DNA of 64,000 nt. It comes from Palsa-360 sp963710315. Lineage in GTDB: Bacteria > Acidobacteriota > Terriglobia > Acidiferrales > UBA7541. The stretch covers positions 806,001 through 870,000 of the forward strand of contig CAVPZW010000008.1 in NCBI GenBank assembly GCA_963710315.1, in the 5' to 3' direction. The position numbers were made by a program, and so were the translations under genes. Shown piece by piece: positions 25,702 through 35,200 of the stretch; position 1 is the stretch's first letter, and every line of letters begins with the position of its first letter. The notes beneath the pieces are model-generated. The model ran no database searches, was not told where the DNA came from, and saw only the letters and a program-made list of their open reading frames with translations.

Positions 25702-26570
25702 TGTATGGCCCCTCTTGCGCCCAGCAAAATGAAATCGCCCCACCACGGACGGATAACTCTCTGTCATGGAATTTTCTCTTTCTTTCCGCCTTGAGCCGTT
25801 CACCCCATTTATTGAATATCCGCGGACCGGCTTTTGTTTTGTACCTCCGGTAGCCTAGCAATGAGCACTGCCATCATCTTTCGGATCGAAGCAAAACTTT
25901 GCACCATTGCCATGGCCAATCGCGTGAATCCCACTCCTGGATCCATGCGCCATTCCATTCCATCACGGACGACCAAGCTAAAATCGAAGAATGAAACCCC
26001 GCCAGAGAGAACGATCATCGGGGAATTTCTGAAAGAAATCGCACTCCCCTTTGCGGCGCCCCGTTCGTTCGGCGCTTCACGTCTTTTTTATTCCAGGCAC
26101 TTATTATCTGGAACCAGCGCACTTCCGCCCGTATCGTTCATCACACTTTATCGTGACGGCCATCACTGGATGCGCACTCAATCCTCCGGCATCGCCAGGA
26201 ACGAAGGCCTGGAAATCGGGACAAATTTCAAGGAGCAAGTGAGAGGGGGGAGTATATCGGTTCAAAACGAGATGCCTCCGCCTATCAGTATTGTAATCAA
26301 CAGATTAGTTCTTAACGCTGATCAGAATGCCATTCCATAATTGTTGCGATCCATATATGCCAAAGGCCTTCCAGATCGCAAGATATGCAAAATTGTGGCA
26401 ATTCCGGGGTTCCATTACAGAGGTACTATTGGTTACAAAAACCATCGCCATTACTATCCTTGTCACGAAGAAGACTCCGTCGGGGAGTTTGAAATTCACC
26501 TACATGTAGTTCAAGGGAATCGTTTGAAGCAGGCCTCGATTTTCAACGCCCGACCAGAAAGAGGTGTACC
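25702..26570. other. Gene-poor stretch of about 870 bases
   Basis: Several overlapping frames of 60-168 codons are open on both strands, but none has a good ribosome site, a recognisable domain or normal amino-acid composition. No tRNA, CRISPR or transposon remnant is seen. The region should contain the CRP/FNR promoter (near 25702-25800) and the leader of the small membrane-protein gene. It may be a decayed gene or hold an unrecognised RNA. Confidence 0.4.
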
Positions 26571-26882
26571 TTGGAGAAGCACATTGGCAAGTACAGTTAT
26601 ATCCTCGGCGTCGTAGCTCTTGTCCTTGCTTTGACGGCACGTGCGATTGACATAGTGGACCCAACTAAGAGCGTGATTGCGCTTTCTACGGGCGGGATCG
26701 GATACCGGGCCTTCACTAATGGAGCGCTTCTGTTTTTCATCACCACAATCGCCTCGGCCTGCTATTCCTGGGTCAATTCGCAAAAACCACAGGTCGTGGC
26801 GGCCAAAGACGCATCCAATCGGCGCGACCCCAATCAGGTCGAAATTGCGCGAGAGCTCGCGAATGGTGGCAGCGCTCAATAG
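26571..26882 (+). CDS. Small membrane protein of unknown function
   Basis: 103 residues from a TTG start with GAGG 6 bases upstream. Two membrane helices are likely (about residues 8-25, YSYILGVVALVLALTARAI, and 48-66, GALLFFITTIASACYSWV), with a short loop between and a charged cytoplasmic tail (AAKDASNRRDPNQVEIARELANG). Composition is that of a real membrane protein. No family recognised and no operon partner. Confidence 0.55.
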   Translation: MEKHIGKYSYILGVVALVLALTARAIDIVDPTKSVIALSTGGIGYRAFTNGALLFFITTIASACYSWVNSQKPQVVAAKDASNRRDPNQVEIARELANGGSAQ

Positions 26883-27022
26883 GCTGTGGACCAGGCTGCC
26901 CAAATCTAGTGGATTTCCAGCGGATTTGTGCAGCTACGCTGAGCACTTCAAGGCTTAAAGCCTTTCATCCTTTTCCGGTAAATGGAGTTGTGCATGAGTT
27001 CAGGCACTCGCGTCGGACATCT

Positions 27023-28291
27023 CTATTTGTGTTTGTCGCTGCGCGCTTTTGTCATCGAACCTCCAAATTGAATTTTCGAAAATCCGAATCGGTCGCGCAA
27101 CGCGTCAGTGGCCTTGGCAATGCGTTCGAGTTTTTCGCGCCGCGATGCCTCGAGCAAATCCAATTGCTCGCCGCCATGCGTGAAGGAAGAAAGCGCCACG
27201 CCGACGAGCCTCACTTTTCGGGAGCGGTCGCAGTGCTGCTCGAAGAGTTTCTTCACGGTCTCATAGACAATGGGGTCGAGATGGGTTGACTCGCGCAACG
27301 TGTGGGCGCGCGTGAGGGTTTCAAATCCCGCGTAGCGGATGGTCACCGTAACCACACGAGCGCTCAGTCCCGCTTCGCGCAGCCGCTTCATTGCTTTCTG
27401 ACATAGCAGGCTGAGCGTCGCGTCCAGCAAGGCGCGGTCTTGCGTATCCTCCGAAAATGTTCGGTTGTGCGAAATGGATTTCGGCTCGGCATCCACGAAA
27501 AATTCGTAAGTGTCGCCGCCGCGCGCTTTTCTGAACAGCGCCGTGCCCCAACGGCCAAATTTTTCCTCGAGCTTTTCCTGTGACATCGCGGCAAGCTGCC
27601 CCACCTTTTCGATGCCCGCCGACTTGAGAGCTTCCTCGGTGACTTTGCCAATTCCGGGAATGCGCCGCACATCCAGCGGCGCGAGAAACGACGCTTCACT
27701 TTCGGCGGGAACCCAAACCAAACCGCGCGGCTTGGCTTGATCGCTGGCCACTTTGGCGACGAGGCGCGTTCGCGCAAGGCCCGCGGAGCACGGCAGCCCC
27801 GTCGTCGCCGTAATTTCGCGCAACAATGCATCCGCTGCGGCAATGGGCGGCCCGTGCAGCCGCTCCGTCCCGGCCAGATCGATGTAGGCCTCGTCCACCG
27901 AAGCCATTTCCACCACCGGCGAATATTTTCCCAGGATTGCCGCCACACGATCGCTCCACTGGGAGTAAAGATGGTGCCGCGGCTCCAGAAATACCGCGTG
28001 CGGGCACAAACGCCCAGCCGTGCGCAGCGCCATCGCCGAATGAATCCCATATTTCCGTGCTTCGTAGCTTGCCGTGGAGACAATCCCGCGCTGGTCCGGC
28101 TGCCCGCCAACGACCACAGGCTTGCCGCGCAACTCGGGCCGATCCAGCAGCTCAACCGAAACGAAAAATGCGTCCATATCGACATGAAGGATGGAGGTTG
28201 GGGATGTGGAGGAAGCAGAAGTTAAGGAAGTCGAGGATAAAGACTCCACGGCGGAATCGCGTTTCGCACGGTAGGTGACGAACTTGGGCAT
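27023..28291 (-). CDS. dinB: DNA polymerase IV (DinB)
   Basis: Y-family translesion polymerase used under DNA damage. Catalytic acidic residues lie in ILHVDMDAFFVSVE and MASVDEAYIDLAGTERL. The helix-hairpin-helix segment (RRIPGIGKVTEEALKSAGI) and little-finger domain follow. 422 residues is long for DinB (~350): the first ~33 residues form an unusual Ser/Thr-rich extension (SLSSTSLTSASSTSPTS) before the conserved start of the palm, so a downstream start cannot be excluded. A LexA-like GTTC-N7-GTTC box lies ~30 bases upstream of the ATG. Confidence 0.95.
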   Translation of the reverse strand: MPKFVTYRAKRDSAVESLSSTSLTSASSTSPTSILHVDMDAFFVSVELLDRPELRGKPVVVGGQPDQRGIVSTASYEARKYGIHSAMALRTAGRLCPHAVFLEPRHHLYSQWSDRVAAILGKYSPVVEMASVDEAYIDLAGTERLHGPPIAAADALLREITATTGLPCSAGLARTRLVAKVASDQAKPRGLVWVPAESEASFLAPLDVRRIPGIGKVTEEALKSAGIEKVGQLAAMSQEKLEEKFGRWGTALFRKARGGDTYEFFVDAEPKSISHNRTFSEDTQDRALLDATLSLLCQKAMKRLREAGLSARVVTVTIRYAGFETLTRAHTLRESTHLDPIVYETVKKLFEQHCDRSRKVRLVGVALSSFTHGGEQLDLLEASRREKLERIAKATDALRDRFGFSKIQFGGSMTKARSDKHK

Positions 28292-28320
28292 GGCTCCTCG
28301 CCGCCAATATACACCATGGC

Positions 28321-28335
28321 GAACACAGGGCGAAC
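28321..28335 (-). promoter_or_regulatory. LexA-like box (GTTC-N7-GTTC) upstream of dinB
   Basis: On the dinB strand the sequence reads GTTC-GCCCTGT-GTTC, the direct-repeat form known as the alphaproteobacterial SOS box. It ends about 30 bases before the start codon of dinB, a classic SOS gene. Use of this box by this organism's LexA is inference. Confidence 0.5.
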
Positions 28336-28681
28336 AATATTGCAGCCTGAGAGTAGTGAAAAATGGTTACGGAACCGCAGGTGCGTGTCTTTCGGAATGG
28401 CCTGAGACGCAGTAGATTCGGCGTAGATCGCCACCAGTCATTTACACAAATGAAACATCAGTCATTCGGAAGTGAACGATTCATTCTTTGAATTTGCCTT
28501 CCAGGAACACCTGAGGGAGGATGGATCAGGAGGAAAAGATTTTGAGAGGCTAGATCGAATCTTTGTCTTCCATGGTTGAAAGGGAATGTCCCCAGTCTTT
28601 CCCGCAGAAACTAGGCTGTTCCAGACACCGCGCAGTGTCCCGGCAAGTGCCAATTTATTTCGTGTGAATTTTGAGAAAACT
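28336..28681. other. Divergent intergenic region between dinB and tonB
   Basis: About 350 bases with no supported gene. It must contain the dinB promoter; the tonB promoter candidate begins just after it. Short A/T-rich runs increase toward 28680. Confidence 0.4.
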
Positions 28682-28710
28682 TTGCTGTTTTCTTCATAAG
28701 CGTTTGTATT
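28682..28710 (+). promoter_or_regulatory. Candidate sigma-70 promoter of the tonB-like gene
   Basis: TTGCTG (28682-28687), 17-base spacer, TGTATT (28705-28710), in AT-rich DNA ending 33 bases before the ATG. Four of six bases match at each element; moderate support only. Confidence 0.35.
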
Positions 28711-28743
28711 TTTACAAAAAATTTATATTTTCGGGGAGGCATC

Positions 28744-29589
28744 ATGCTAACTGAGCAAAATCTATTTTTGGAAGACGTGTACCCGGGTGGCAGGATAAAG
28801 CGCAGTGTGGTATTGCCACCGCCCGCAGCTGCACTACAAGGACGCGTATTTGCCGAAGCTTTGCTGGAGAATTCCACGTCGCGGCAGCGTCGTAGTCCCA
28901 TGGATTGGGCCCTTTCCTTTTTGGTTCATTTTGCCGTTCTGTTCTTGCTGCTGTTTCTGCCGCTCTATTTTTCACAGGGAATTGACATGAAGAGGCTGGA
29001 AACAACATTGCTCGTGGCGCCCATGCCGCCGATGGCTCCAGCGCCTCCTCCTCCTGCCGCAATCGCTCGCGCGGTTCACGTTGCGCCTCGAGTGTTCACG
29101 CCTGGGCAAATCACCGCGCCAACCTATATTCCAAAGGCTGTCCCCACGGCTTCCAGCGATGTAGCTCCACCGGATGAAGCGTTTGCGTCATCGATGGGCG
29201 GTGTACCCGGCGGCGTGCCCGGAGGGCAGATCGGCGGGATTACAGGCGGAATGCCGAGCATTGCGGCTCCCGTGGCGGCAGTGCCCGTCGCCGAAGGCCC
29301 AAAACGGCCGGTTCGCATTGGAGGCAATGTGAAACCGCCTCGCCTGATCTATGGGCCCGCGGCTGTTTACCCGATTCTGGCTAGCCAAGGGCATGTCCAC
29401 GGCATGGTCGTGATCGACGCTGTTATTGATGAGCACGGAAACGTGGTCCAGGAAAAAGTTGTCAGCGGACATCCATTGCTCCTGCAAGCGGCGCTCAAAG
29501 CCGTTTCGGAAAGAAAATATGAACCAACGATCCTCGATGGAGAGCCCACACCGGTTGACTTGAGAGTAGAAGTCAACTTTCAAATGTAA
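28744..29589 (+). CDS. TonB-family energy transducer protein
   Basis: 281 residues with a GGGGAGG ribosome site. A cytoplasmic N-terminus (~50 residues) is followed by one membrane helix (~54-76, WALSFLVHFAVLFLLLFLPLYF), a periplasmic Pro/Ala/Gly-rich spacer (~85-190, with GGVPGGVPGGQIGGITGG repeats), and the TonB C-terminal domain (~195-281: YPILASQGHVHGMVVIDAVIDEHGNVVQEKVVSGHPLLLQAALKAV split over two strands). It would transmit proton-motive force to outer-membrane receptors. ExbB/ExbD genes are not adjacent. A hairpin terminator follows. Confidence 0.9.
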   Translation: MLTEQNLFLEDVYPGGRIKRSVVLPPPAAALQGRVFAEALLENSTSRQRRSPMDWALSFLVHFAVLFLLLFLPLYFSQGIDMKRLETTLLVAPMPPMAPAPPPPAAIARAVHVAPRVFTPGQITAPTYIPKAVPTASSDVAPPDEAFASSMGGVPGGVPGGQIGGITGGMPSIAAPVAAVPVAEGPKRPVRIGGNVKPPRLIYGPAAVYPILASQGHVHGMVVIDAVIDEHGNVVQEKVVSGHPLLLQAALKAVSERKYEPTILDGEPTPVDLRVEVNFQM

Positions 29590-29615
29590 TGTCTCGCCAC
29601 TTCCCGCCGACCATC

Positions 29616-29645
29616 TGCGCGCGGCCTGTATAAAGGCCGCGCGCA
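29616..29645 (+). terminator. Hairpin downstream of tonB
   Basis: TGCGCGCGGCCT and its complement form a perfect 12-base GC-rich stem with a 6-base loop, 26 bases after the stop codon. There is no T-run, so termination efficiency is uncertain. Confidence 0.65.
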
Positions 29646-29866
29646 AACCTCTCCCTGAGAGCAGGGGCGCCGCTGTGGAATAGGCATCTCCAAGCCTGCC
29701 GGCAGTCCAAAGTGCATTTACGGCGAAGCTTCCAGTTGCTGCTGTCGCGCCATGTCCGCCCGTCGCCGCGCTCGCCATGGAAAAAATCGCGGTAATTCGC
29801 GCCTAACAATATTCAATGATTTGGGGGCCGCCACTGTGTGACACTTAATCGCAGGCGACCAAATTC

Positions 29867-30259
29867 ATGCTACGACCTCCGCTCAAGCAGATCGCTCGGC
29901 GCGCCGCGCACTGGCGTTGCCCGAATTGCGGCCGTGGCGGCTTGTTTCGCGGCGTCTTCCGCATGATGTCGCGCTGTCCGGAATGCGGGCTGTCGTATTT
30001 TCCCGAGCAGGGATATTACCTTGGAGCCATGATCATCAACTACGCGGCCACCACTGCGGTTGTCGTAGCGATTTTTCTTTTGTCGCTGCTGTTTCCGGAC
30101 TTCACAACGCTCTCCACCAATTCCAAAATTACGATTTGGATCGCTTTTGCCATCTGCTTGTCATTATTGCTAGTGCGGCACGCATACAGCTTCTGGCTGG
30201 GAATCGATTTCTGGATCAAGCCCAGACAACCGGACGTGCGGTCGCGGCAACAATCCTAG
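29867..30259 (+). CDS. DUF983 zinc-ribbon membrane protein
   Basis: 130 residues. The N-terminal part has a four-Cys zinc ribbon (CPNCGRGGLF and CPECGLSYFPEQGYYLG), followed by two membrane helices (~55-75 and ~90-108). This arrangement defines DUF983, a family of unknown function sometimes found near cytochrome oxidase assembly genes. Here it is convergent with chrA and their stop codons overlap by four bases. Confidence 0.9.
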   Translation: MLRPPLKQIARRAAHWRCPNCGRGGLFRGVFRMMSRCPECGLSYFPEQGYYLGAMIINYAATTAVVVAIFLLSLLFPDFTTLSTNSKITIWIAFAICLSLLLVRHAYSFWLGIDFWIKPRQPDVRSRQQS

Positions 30260-31485
30260 CCGCCACGAATGAACCGGGCGGCGATTCCAATAGCAGCCCC
30301 GCCGAGCACCAGCCAAGCCGAATTAATACGAAAGCGAAACAATAAAACCGCGCTGGCAATCGCGATGCCAATGCTCAGCAAATCCACAATGGCCGAGCGC
30401 CCCAGATCGTAGCTGACGGCCGCCATCAACGCGAGCGATGCCACGTTTACTCCGTCGAGAAAAGCGCCAGCCGTTGCGGAACGCCGAATCAGCGGGATCA
30501 AAGGCCCGCTGACGGCCACCAGGATAAACGCGGGAAGAAACATTCCAACCGTGGCCACCAGCGCGCCAACCGGTCCCCGCAAAAGGTATCCCAGGAAGGT
30601 GGCCGTGGTGAACACCGGGCCCGGCGTCACCTGACCGATGGCGACCGCGTCCACCAGTTGCGCGTCCGTCACCCAGGCGCGATGCACAACTAGATCCGCA
30701 CGCAGAAATGCCAGCAGGACGTAGCCGCTGCCAAAGACAATCGAGCCGATCCTCAGGAATACCAGAAACAGCGGCCACATTCCGGGAATCACCGCTGCTG
30801 CGCCCGTGGCGCCCGCCCACGGAAAAATCCGCGCGATGTTTGCGCGCACTCCTCGCCACACGGAAAGCAGAGTCAGTGCACCTGTTGTTTTTGGTTGTTC
30901 ATCGCGATTCCGCGACAGCGCGTGAATCCCCGCAAGGATCGCGCCCGTTCCAAACAAAATGAGAAGAACATTTACCTGGGCAATGCTGAGCAAAACGCAG
31001 GCTGCGCCCGCGATCGCCAACGGCCAGCTCTTGACCGCCGTGCGGCCCAGCCCCCACAGCGCCTGCAAAATCACGGCAATCACCACCGGCTTGACGCCAT
31101 ACAGCAGCGCCGCGACGGCAGGCAAATGCCCAAAGCGCACGTACGCCCAGGCGATGATTCCCACCAGAATCGCCGCCGGAAAAATAAAGCACGCGCCGCC
31201 AATGAGCAGTCCCGCCCATCCGCCGCGCAAGTAGCCGATGTGAATGGCGAGCTCGCTGGAGCTGGGGCCGGGAATCAGGCTGCTTGCGCCAAGGAGGTCC
31301 AGAAATTTTTCGCGGGAAAGCCACTTGCGGCGGCGAACCAGCTCGTCTTCCATGATGGCGATATGCGCCGCCGGCCCGCCAAACGCGGTGACGCCAAGTC
31401 TCAGGAAAAAAAGCGCCAGTTCTTTCAGCGATCCGCGCCGCGTTGTGTCCAGCGCTTCCGGCTGGGATTGTTGGAGATCTGCCAT
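30256..31485 (-). CDS. chrA: Chromate transporter ChrA
   Basis: Bidomain CHR-family inner-membrane transporter (409 residues, about 10-12 helices) that exports chromate. The first domain has FFLRLGVTAFGGPAAHIAIMEDELV and SLIPGPSSSELAIHIGYLRGGWAG; the second repeats the pattern as FLRIGSIVFGSGYVLLAFLRADLV and AIGQVTPGPVFTTATFLGYLLRG. A family A inverted repeat lies immediately before the start codon, in its 5' leader. No chrB regulator is seen. In some bacteria such proteins move other oxyanions. Confidence 0.95.
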   Translation of the reverse strand: MADLQQSQPEALDTTRRGSLKELALFFLRLGVTAFGGPAAHIAIMEDELVRRRKWLSREKFLDLLGASSLIPGPSSSELAIHIGYLRGGWAGLLIGGACFIFPAAILVGIIAWAYVRFGHLPAVAALLYGVKPVVIAVILQALWGLGRTAVKSWPLAIAGAACVLLSIAQVNVLLILFGTGAILAGIHALSRNRDEQPKTTGALTLLSVWRGVRANIARIFPWAGATGAAAVIPGMWPLFLVFLRIGSIVFGSGYVLLAFLRADLVVHRAWVTDAQLVDAVAIGQVTPGPVFTTATFLGYLLRGPVGALVATVGMFLPAFILVAVSGPLIPLIRRSATAGAFLDGVNVASLALMAAVSYDLGRSAIVDLLSIGIAIASAVLLFRFRINSAWLVLGGAAIGIAARFIRGG

Positions 31486-31487
31486 TG

Positions 31488-31582
31488 AGTAGGACAGGCT
31501 TCAGCCTGTCTGGTTTTGCTTCTGAAATGGAATGCCTTGCATGGCGGAAATCAAAAGCAGACAGGCTGAAGCCTGTCCTACT
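31488..31582. repeat. Dispersed inverted-repeat element, family A (perfect 25-base arms)
   Basis: Arms 31488-31512 (AGTAGGACAGGCTTCAGCCT...) and 31558-31582 are perfect reverse complements with a 45-base loop. It is between the chrA start and the stop of the PCYCGC-like gene, both on the minus strand, so it could act as a terminator for the latter. Confidence 0.95.
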
Positions 31583-31625
31583 AAATCCGCCATCCTTTCA
31601 CCTAAATATTGTAGGAAATTAAAGA

Positions 31626-32126
31626 TTAACGGGGACCAGCGGCGGCCATATAAGGATTCAAATTCACCGGGCGCCAATCGCCTCGAATAATCGCGGCGCG
31701 AATCTGCATGGGAGTTTTTCCCTTTTGCGTGAGCTGGTAGGCGAGCACCGCTTCCTTCTGGCAGACATCGCACTCCGCGCCGTGCGTGCCCACAAAACAA
31801 TCCAGCAAACTCTTGTGCCCCTCATGCCGGTCGCAATAGCAGTAGCAGGGCTGCTGATACAAAACCGGCCTGATCTTGGCGGCCAGCGCATACACATTCT
31901 GGTTCAGCGCATCGGGAAATTTCTTAGGATCGAGCGTCGCCGGAAACGGCGGCTTCAGCGCATACGCATGATAAGAGGGAATCCCCAAGTCAGTCGGCCC
32001 CGACATGTCCATCGGCATCTGAGCCCCCTGCGCATCCGCGCCAAACGCCGGACGCAGCTGCGCCAGCCCCGCCCCCGCAAGTGTCAGTAGCAACGCCATT
32101 AGTAGTGCCGTGTTCTTGCCAGTCAT
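31626..32126 (-). CDS. Exported PCYCGC-motif family protein
   Basis: ATG 32126 has GGAGGA 8 bases upstream and starts a signal peptide (MTGKNTALLMALLLTLAGAGLAQ), so it is chosen over the longer frame to 32270; 166 residues. The family motif appears as PCYCYCDRHEGHKSLLDCFVG followed by HGAECDVCQKEA; the second Gly of the usual PCYCGC is Tyr here. The Cys/His-rich site suggests metal binding in the periplasm, but the family has no established function. It lies between the giant exported protein and chrA on the same strand. Confidence 0.85.
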   Translation of the reverse strand: MTGKNTALLMALLLTLAGAGLAQLRPAFGADAQGAQMPMDMSGPTDLGIPSYHAYALKPPFPATLDPKKFPDALNQNVYALAAKIRPVLYQQPCYCYCDRHEGHKSLLDCFVGTHGAECDVCQKEAVLAYQLTQKGKTPMQIRAAIIRGDWRPVNLNPYMAAAGPR

Positions 32127-32296
32127 AGTAGGAATCCTCCGCGACATAAGAAAACGGTAGCGCAACCCGTCTCCAACTGCAACCCGAAGCCTGAGTGACT
32201 GATGACAGTGAGGAAACTTGAGACGCGATCCCACGGCAAGACTAGTGCGAAGGGCCGAGTCCCAAATCATCGCAAAGCTTAACGTGTCGCCCGTTT

Positions 32297-35200
32297 CTAC
32301 TGGCCACCCCCAGTGGTAGCAGGAGGTGTGACGGTTGTCTTCTTCGAAATAGTTAGTGTGGTGGTTGGGCTATCAACGCCTTTCGGTGTTGTGGCTCCTG
32401 CGCTCTTTGAATCCGCCACGGTGAAAGTGAGCGGTTTGCCGTTGGGATCCAAAACATCGAGAGGCATGAATTGTTGGGGTTTGCCGTTCTTGTCAAACGA
32501 TAATGCGATCAGGGGGACAATCGAGTATGCTCCGGCCTTTGGTCCGGAACCTGTCTGAGTGTTATCCGAAATTCCGGAAGGTTGGGCAGGACAATTCGTC
32601 GGTTCAACCCGATCAAGTGGTTTCCCAACGACTGTTAATGAGAATGGCTTGCTGGTTTGAGATGCTGGTGACTTGGTCGCGACCGTGACAGCCACTTGGC
32701 CGGGCTGAACTTTCAAAGGCACATCCACAGTAATCGAAGTAGGCGACCAACAGTTGGTGTCTATGTCCGCCTGTATTTTGCCAAAACTCACGGATCCTTG
32801 AGCCGCCCCGAAGCCGCTCCCGCTGATATTCACCCGGGTTCCGCCAGGAACGGAATTGTTGGCAATGTTTTCTATCACAGGTGGCTTGTTTGGCGTGTCC
32901 GATTTGGAACTTGGGAGCGTCACAAAAGCTGTTTGCCCTGCGGAGACTGTGGGAATCGTGCTGGTGACCCCGTCTGGTCCCTGGACTGTTACTGCATCGA
33001 TTACTCCGGCATTGCTCCCCTGGAGCACAAATTGATTCGTGCCCGTACTTACGATGGTTAATTTCGTTGGCAGAAACGAAGGCCGAAGGTCGGGAAGTGT
33101 GCCGATCTTGCTGAGAAGTGGTCCGCGCAGCACTCGGGCAGGATTTTTCAAGGGAAGCTTGTCTAGATCGCCTCTATTCAGCACAAATTCAAGCATTAAT
33201 TGGCCGTTCTTCGAAGCCTCGTCCCAGTCTGGGGCTACCTTTTGCGCCGCCTCGGCTTTTTCCATTAAAGCTTGGGCGTCCTTCGTCTCCTTCTCTGCAT
33301 TTGCTATTTCTTTCGCAGCCTTGGCCTTTGCTCCGGCATCACTCCCAGCCTTGGCACTGTCCCTCTTGGCATTGTCCGTATCAGTCTTTGCCTTCGCCAT
33401 AGCTGCGTCGGCTGATTCAAAAATAGAATTGTGAATTCTGTCTTTGCACAGAATTGACAAGGGATCGTTCAGGCTTCGAAGTTTCAGTCGCGGTACCGCT
33501 CCGATCCTCCAATACGCTGATAGTCCGGAAGTATTGGAAAGGATATCCAGTGTATCGTTGCATTCCGCGCGACTTACCGGGATATCGATTGTCCATTGAT
33601 TGATCGGTGGAGTCCTGCCGTCGCTTCCGTTTGCATTCCTCTGAGGAATCGCAATCGGATCATCGAAACTGGGCTGGAACAACGCCGCGGAAAGTGACTC
33701 CGGCGCGCAGGGCGTGGCTGAGGTGGCCTGCCTACATAGGTCCGAAGATTTTGCAGAATAGGGGATATCGGTTGAATCAGTGGATACGCCGGAGTTAGAC
33801 GCAAAAGGCGGGTATTCAATAACTACTTCCTGGTATGTAAGCGCCAGTGTGGGAATAGCAAACCACTTACATCCTTCTTCAGCGCGAGTTATTTGCAAGA
33901 CCTGAGTTCTGTATCTTTCTGGGATGCCCCGCCCAAGTATCGTGACGGCCTGGGGATTCAAATCGTTGCCATTATCATTTCTCTTATCCGGAAACTCCGG
34001 ATAGTTGCATCCGGTTAGTTTTACCCAATTGGGATTTGCGGACTCAAAATACCACGGTCGGTAACCAACATTCGCCCGTTTGCTGTCTTTAGCGGGTTGC
34101 ACCGGGAATCGACCGATATGAGCGGGAACTGAAGAATGAAACGAGTCATTCCCGTCGGGGTCATATTGTTCCACCCAAACTTGCAGCGATGAAATTGAGA
34201 GGGCAGTATCATCCAACGTACCTGGCATGGAAGGGCACGCATTTTCGTCTTTACAGATTCTTTGTACGATTTTGTACGCGTCACGAATTTCCCTCGTGGG
34301 AACATCACAAACCAACATTGGACTTTGAGGATAGCAGGAGAGAGACCAAGCCAGATCCAGGTAGCGATCTTCCAGGACCACCTGTGTATTTCCCGCAAGC
34401 CATTTTTTCGGCGTTGGGGGTGGCCCTGTCTTCGTGGGATCGGGCGGCATTTTTTCAAGTCCGATCAGTATTTGAACGCCTGTCTCACCCAGGTATGCAT
34501 AGATCGGCTGAGGGTCACTATTTGGCAGGAATAGCGGTAGAAATGTTTCAGGGGCGTACGGGCCAGAGGGATGCAAAGACAAATCGTCTGCAACCCCCCG
34601 CTCCGCCCGGGTGAACTTTGTCCTAAGATGGTTCCCAAGATGCGTAACGAGTTGATCTTTGTCCCGTGCAGGAAAATGGAATCCGTTTGTGATGAGTTCG
34701 GAAAATCCCGTATCCAACTCAAGAGGAAGAAACAAAGCCCTTTTTGCGGGATCGACGATTTGAATCGTTGGGAACGCGGTGTTGTCTCCCGCAAGACCCT
34801 TCGAGATATTGAGCAGGATGCGGTGGGAGTGAACTTCCATCCATGTGTCGGGGCCGGGGGCATCCACTTCGAACAAACTCGCCGAAGCGGCATTCTCGGC
34901 TCCGAGTGGCTTGGCCGGTGCCCCAGTCAACCCGGGAGTGCTCAGCGTCGCCGGTGAAGTTAAGTCAGACGCCGATTGAGCGGGCGGCAGGACGGAAGTC
35001 GCGCGCCCTCGCCAGTCGCGCACGCGGCGCAGAGGAAGTCCGCGCACGGTAACCACCATATTTGGGTCAATCGGCTCGGCAAGCTTCACCAGAACCGCGG
35101 CACACTGATTCGATTGGCATCCCGTCAGCGCGTTTGGTGGTGCAGCAGTTGCGCTTGGCGTTGAGGTGGGATTTGCTGCAGTCGCGGTTGCCGTCGTGCT

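Noticed and set aside
25834..26340. 168-codon plus-strand open frame
   Set aside because: No ribosome site, no domain, unusual composition; treated as part of a gene-poor stretch.
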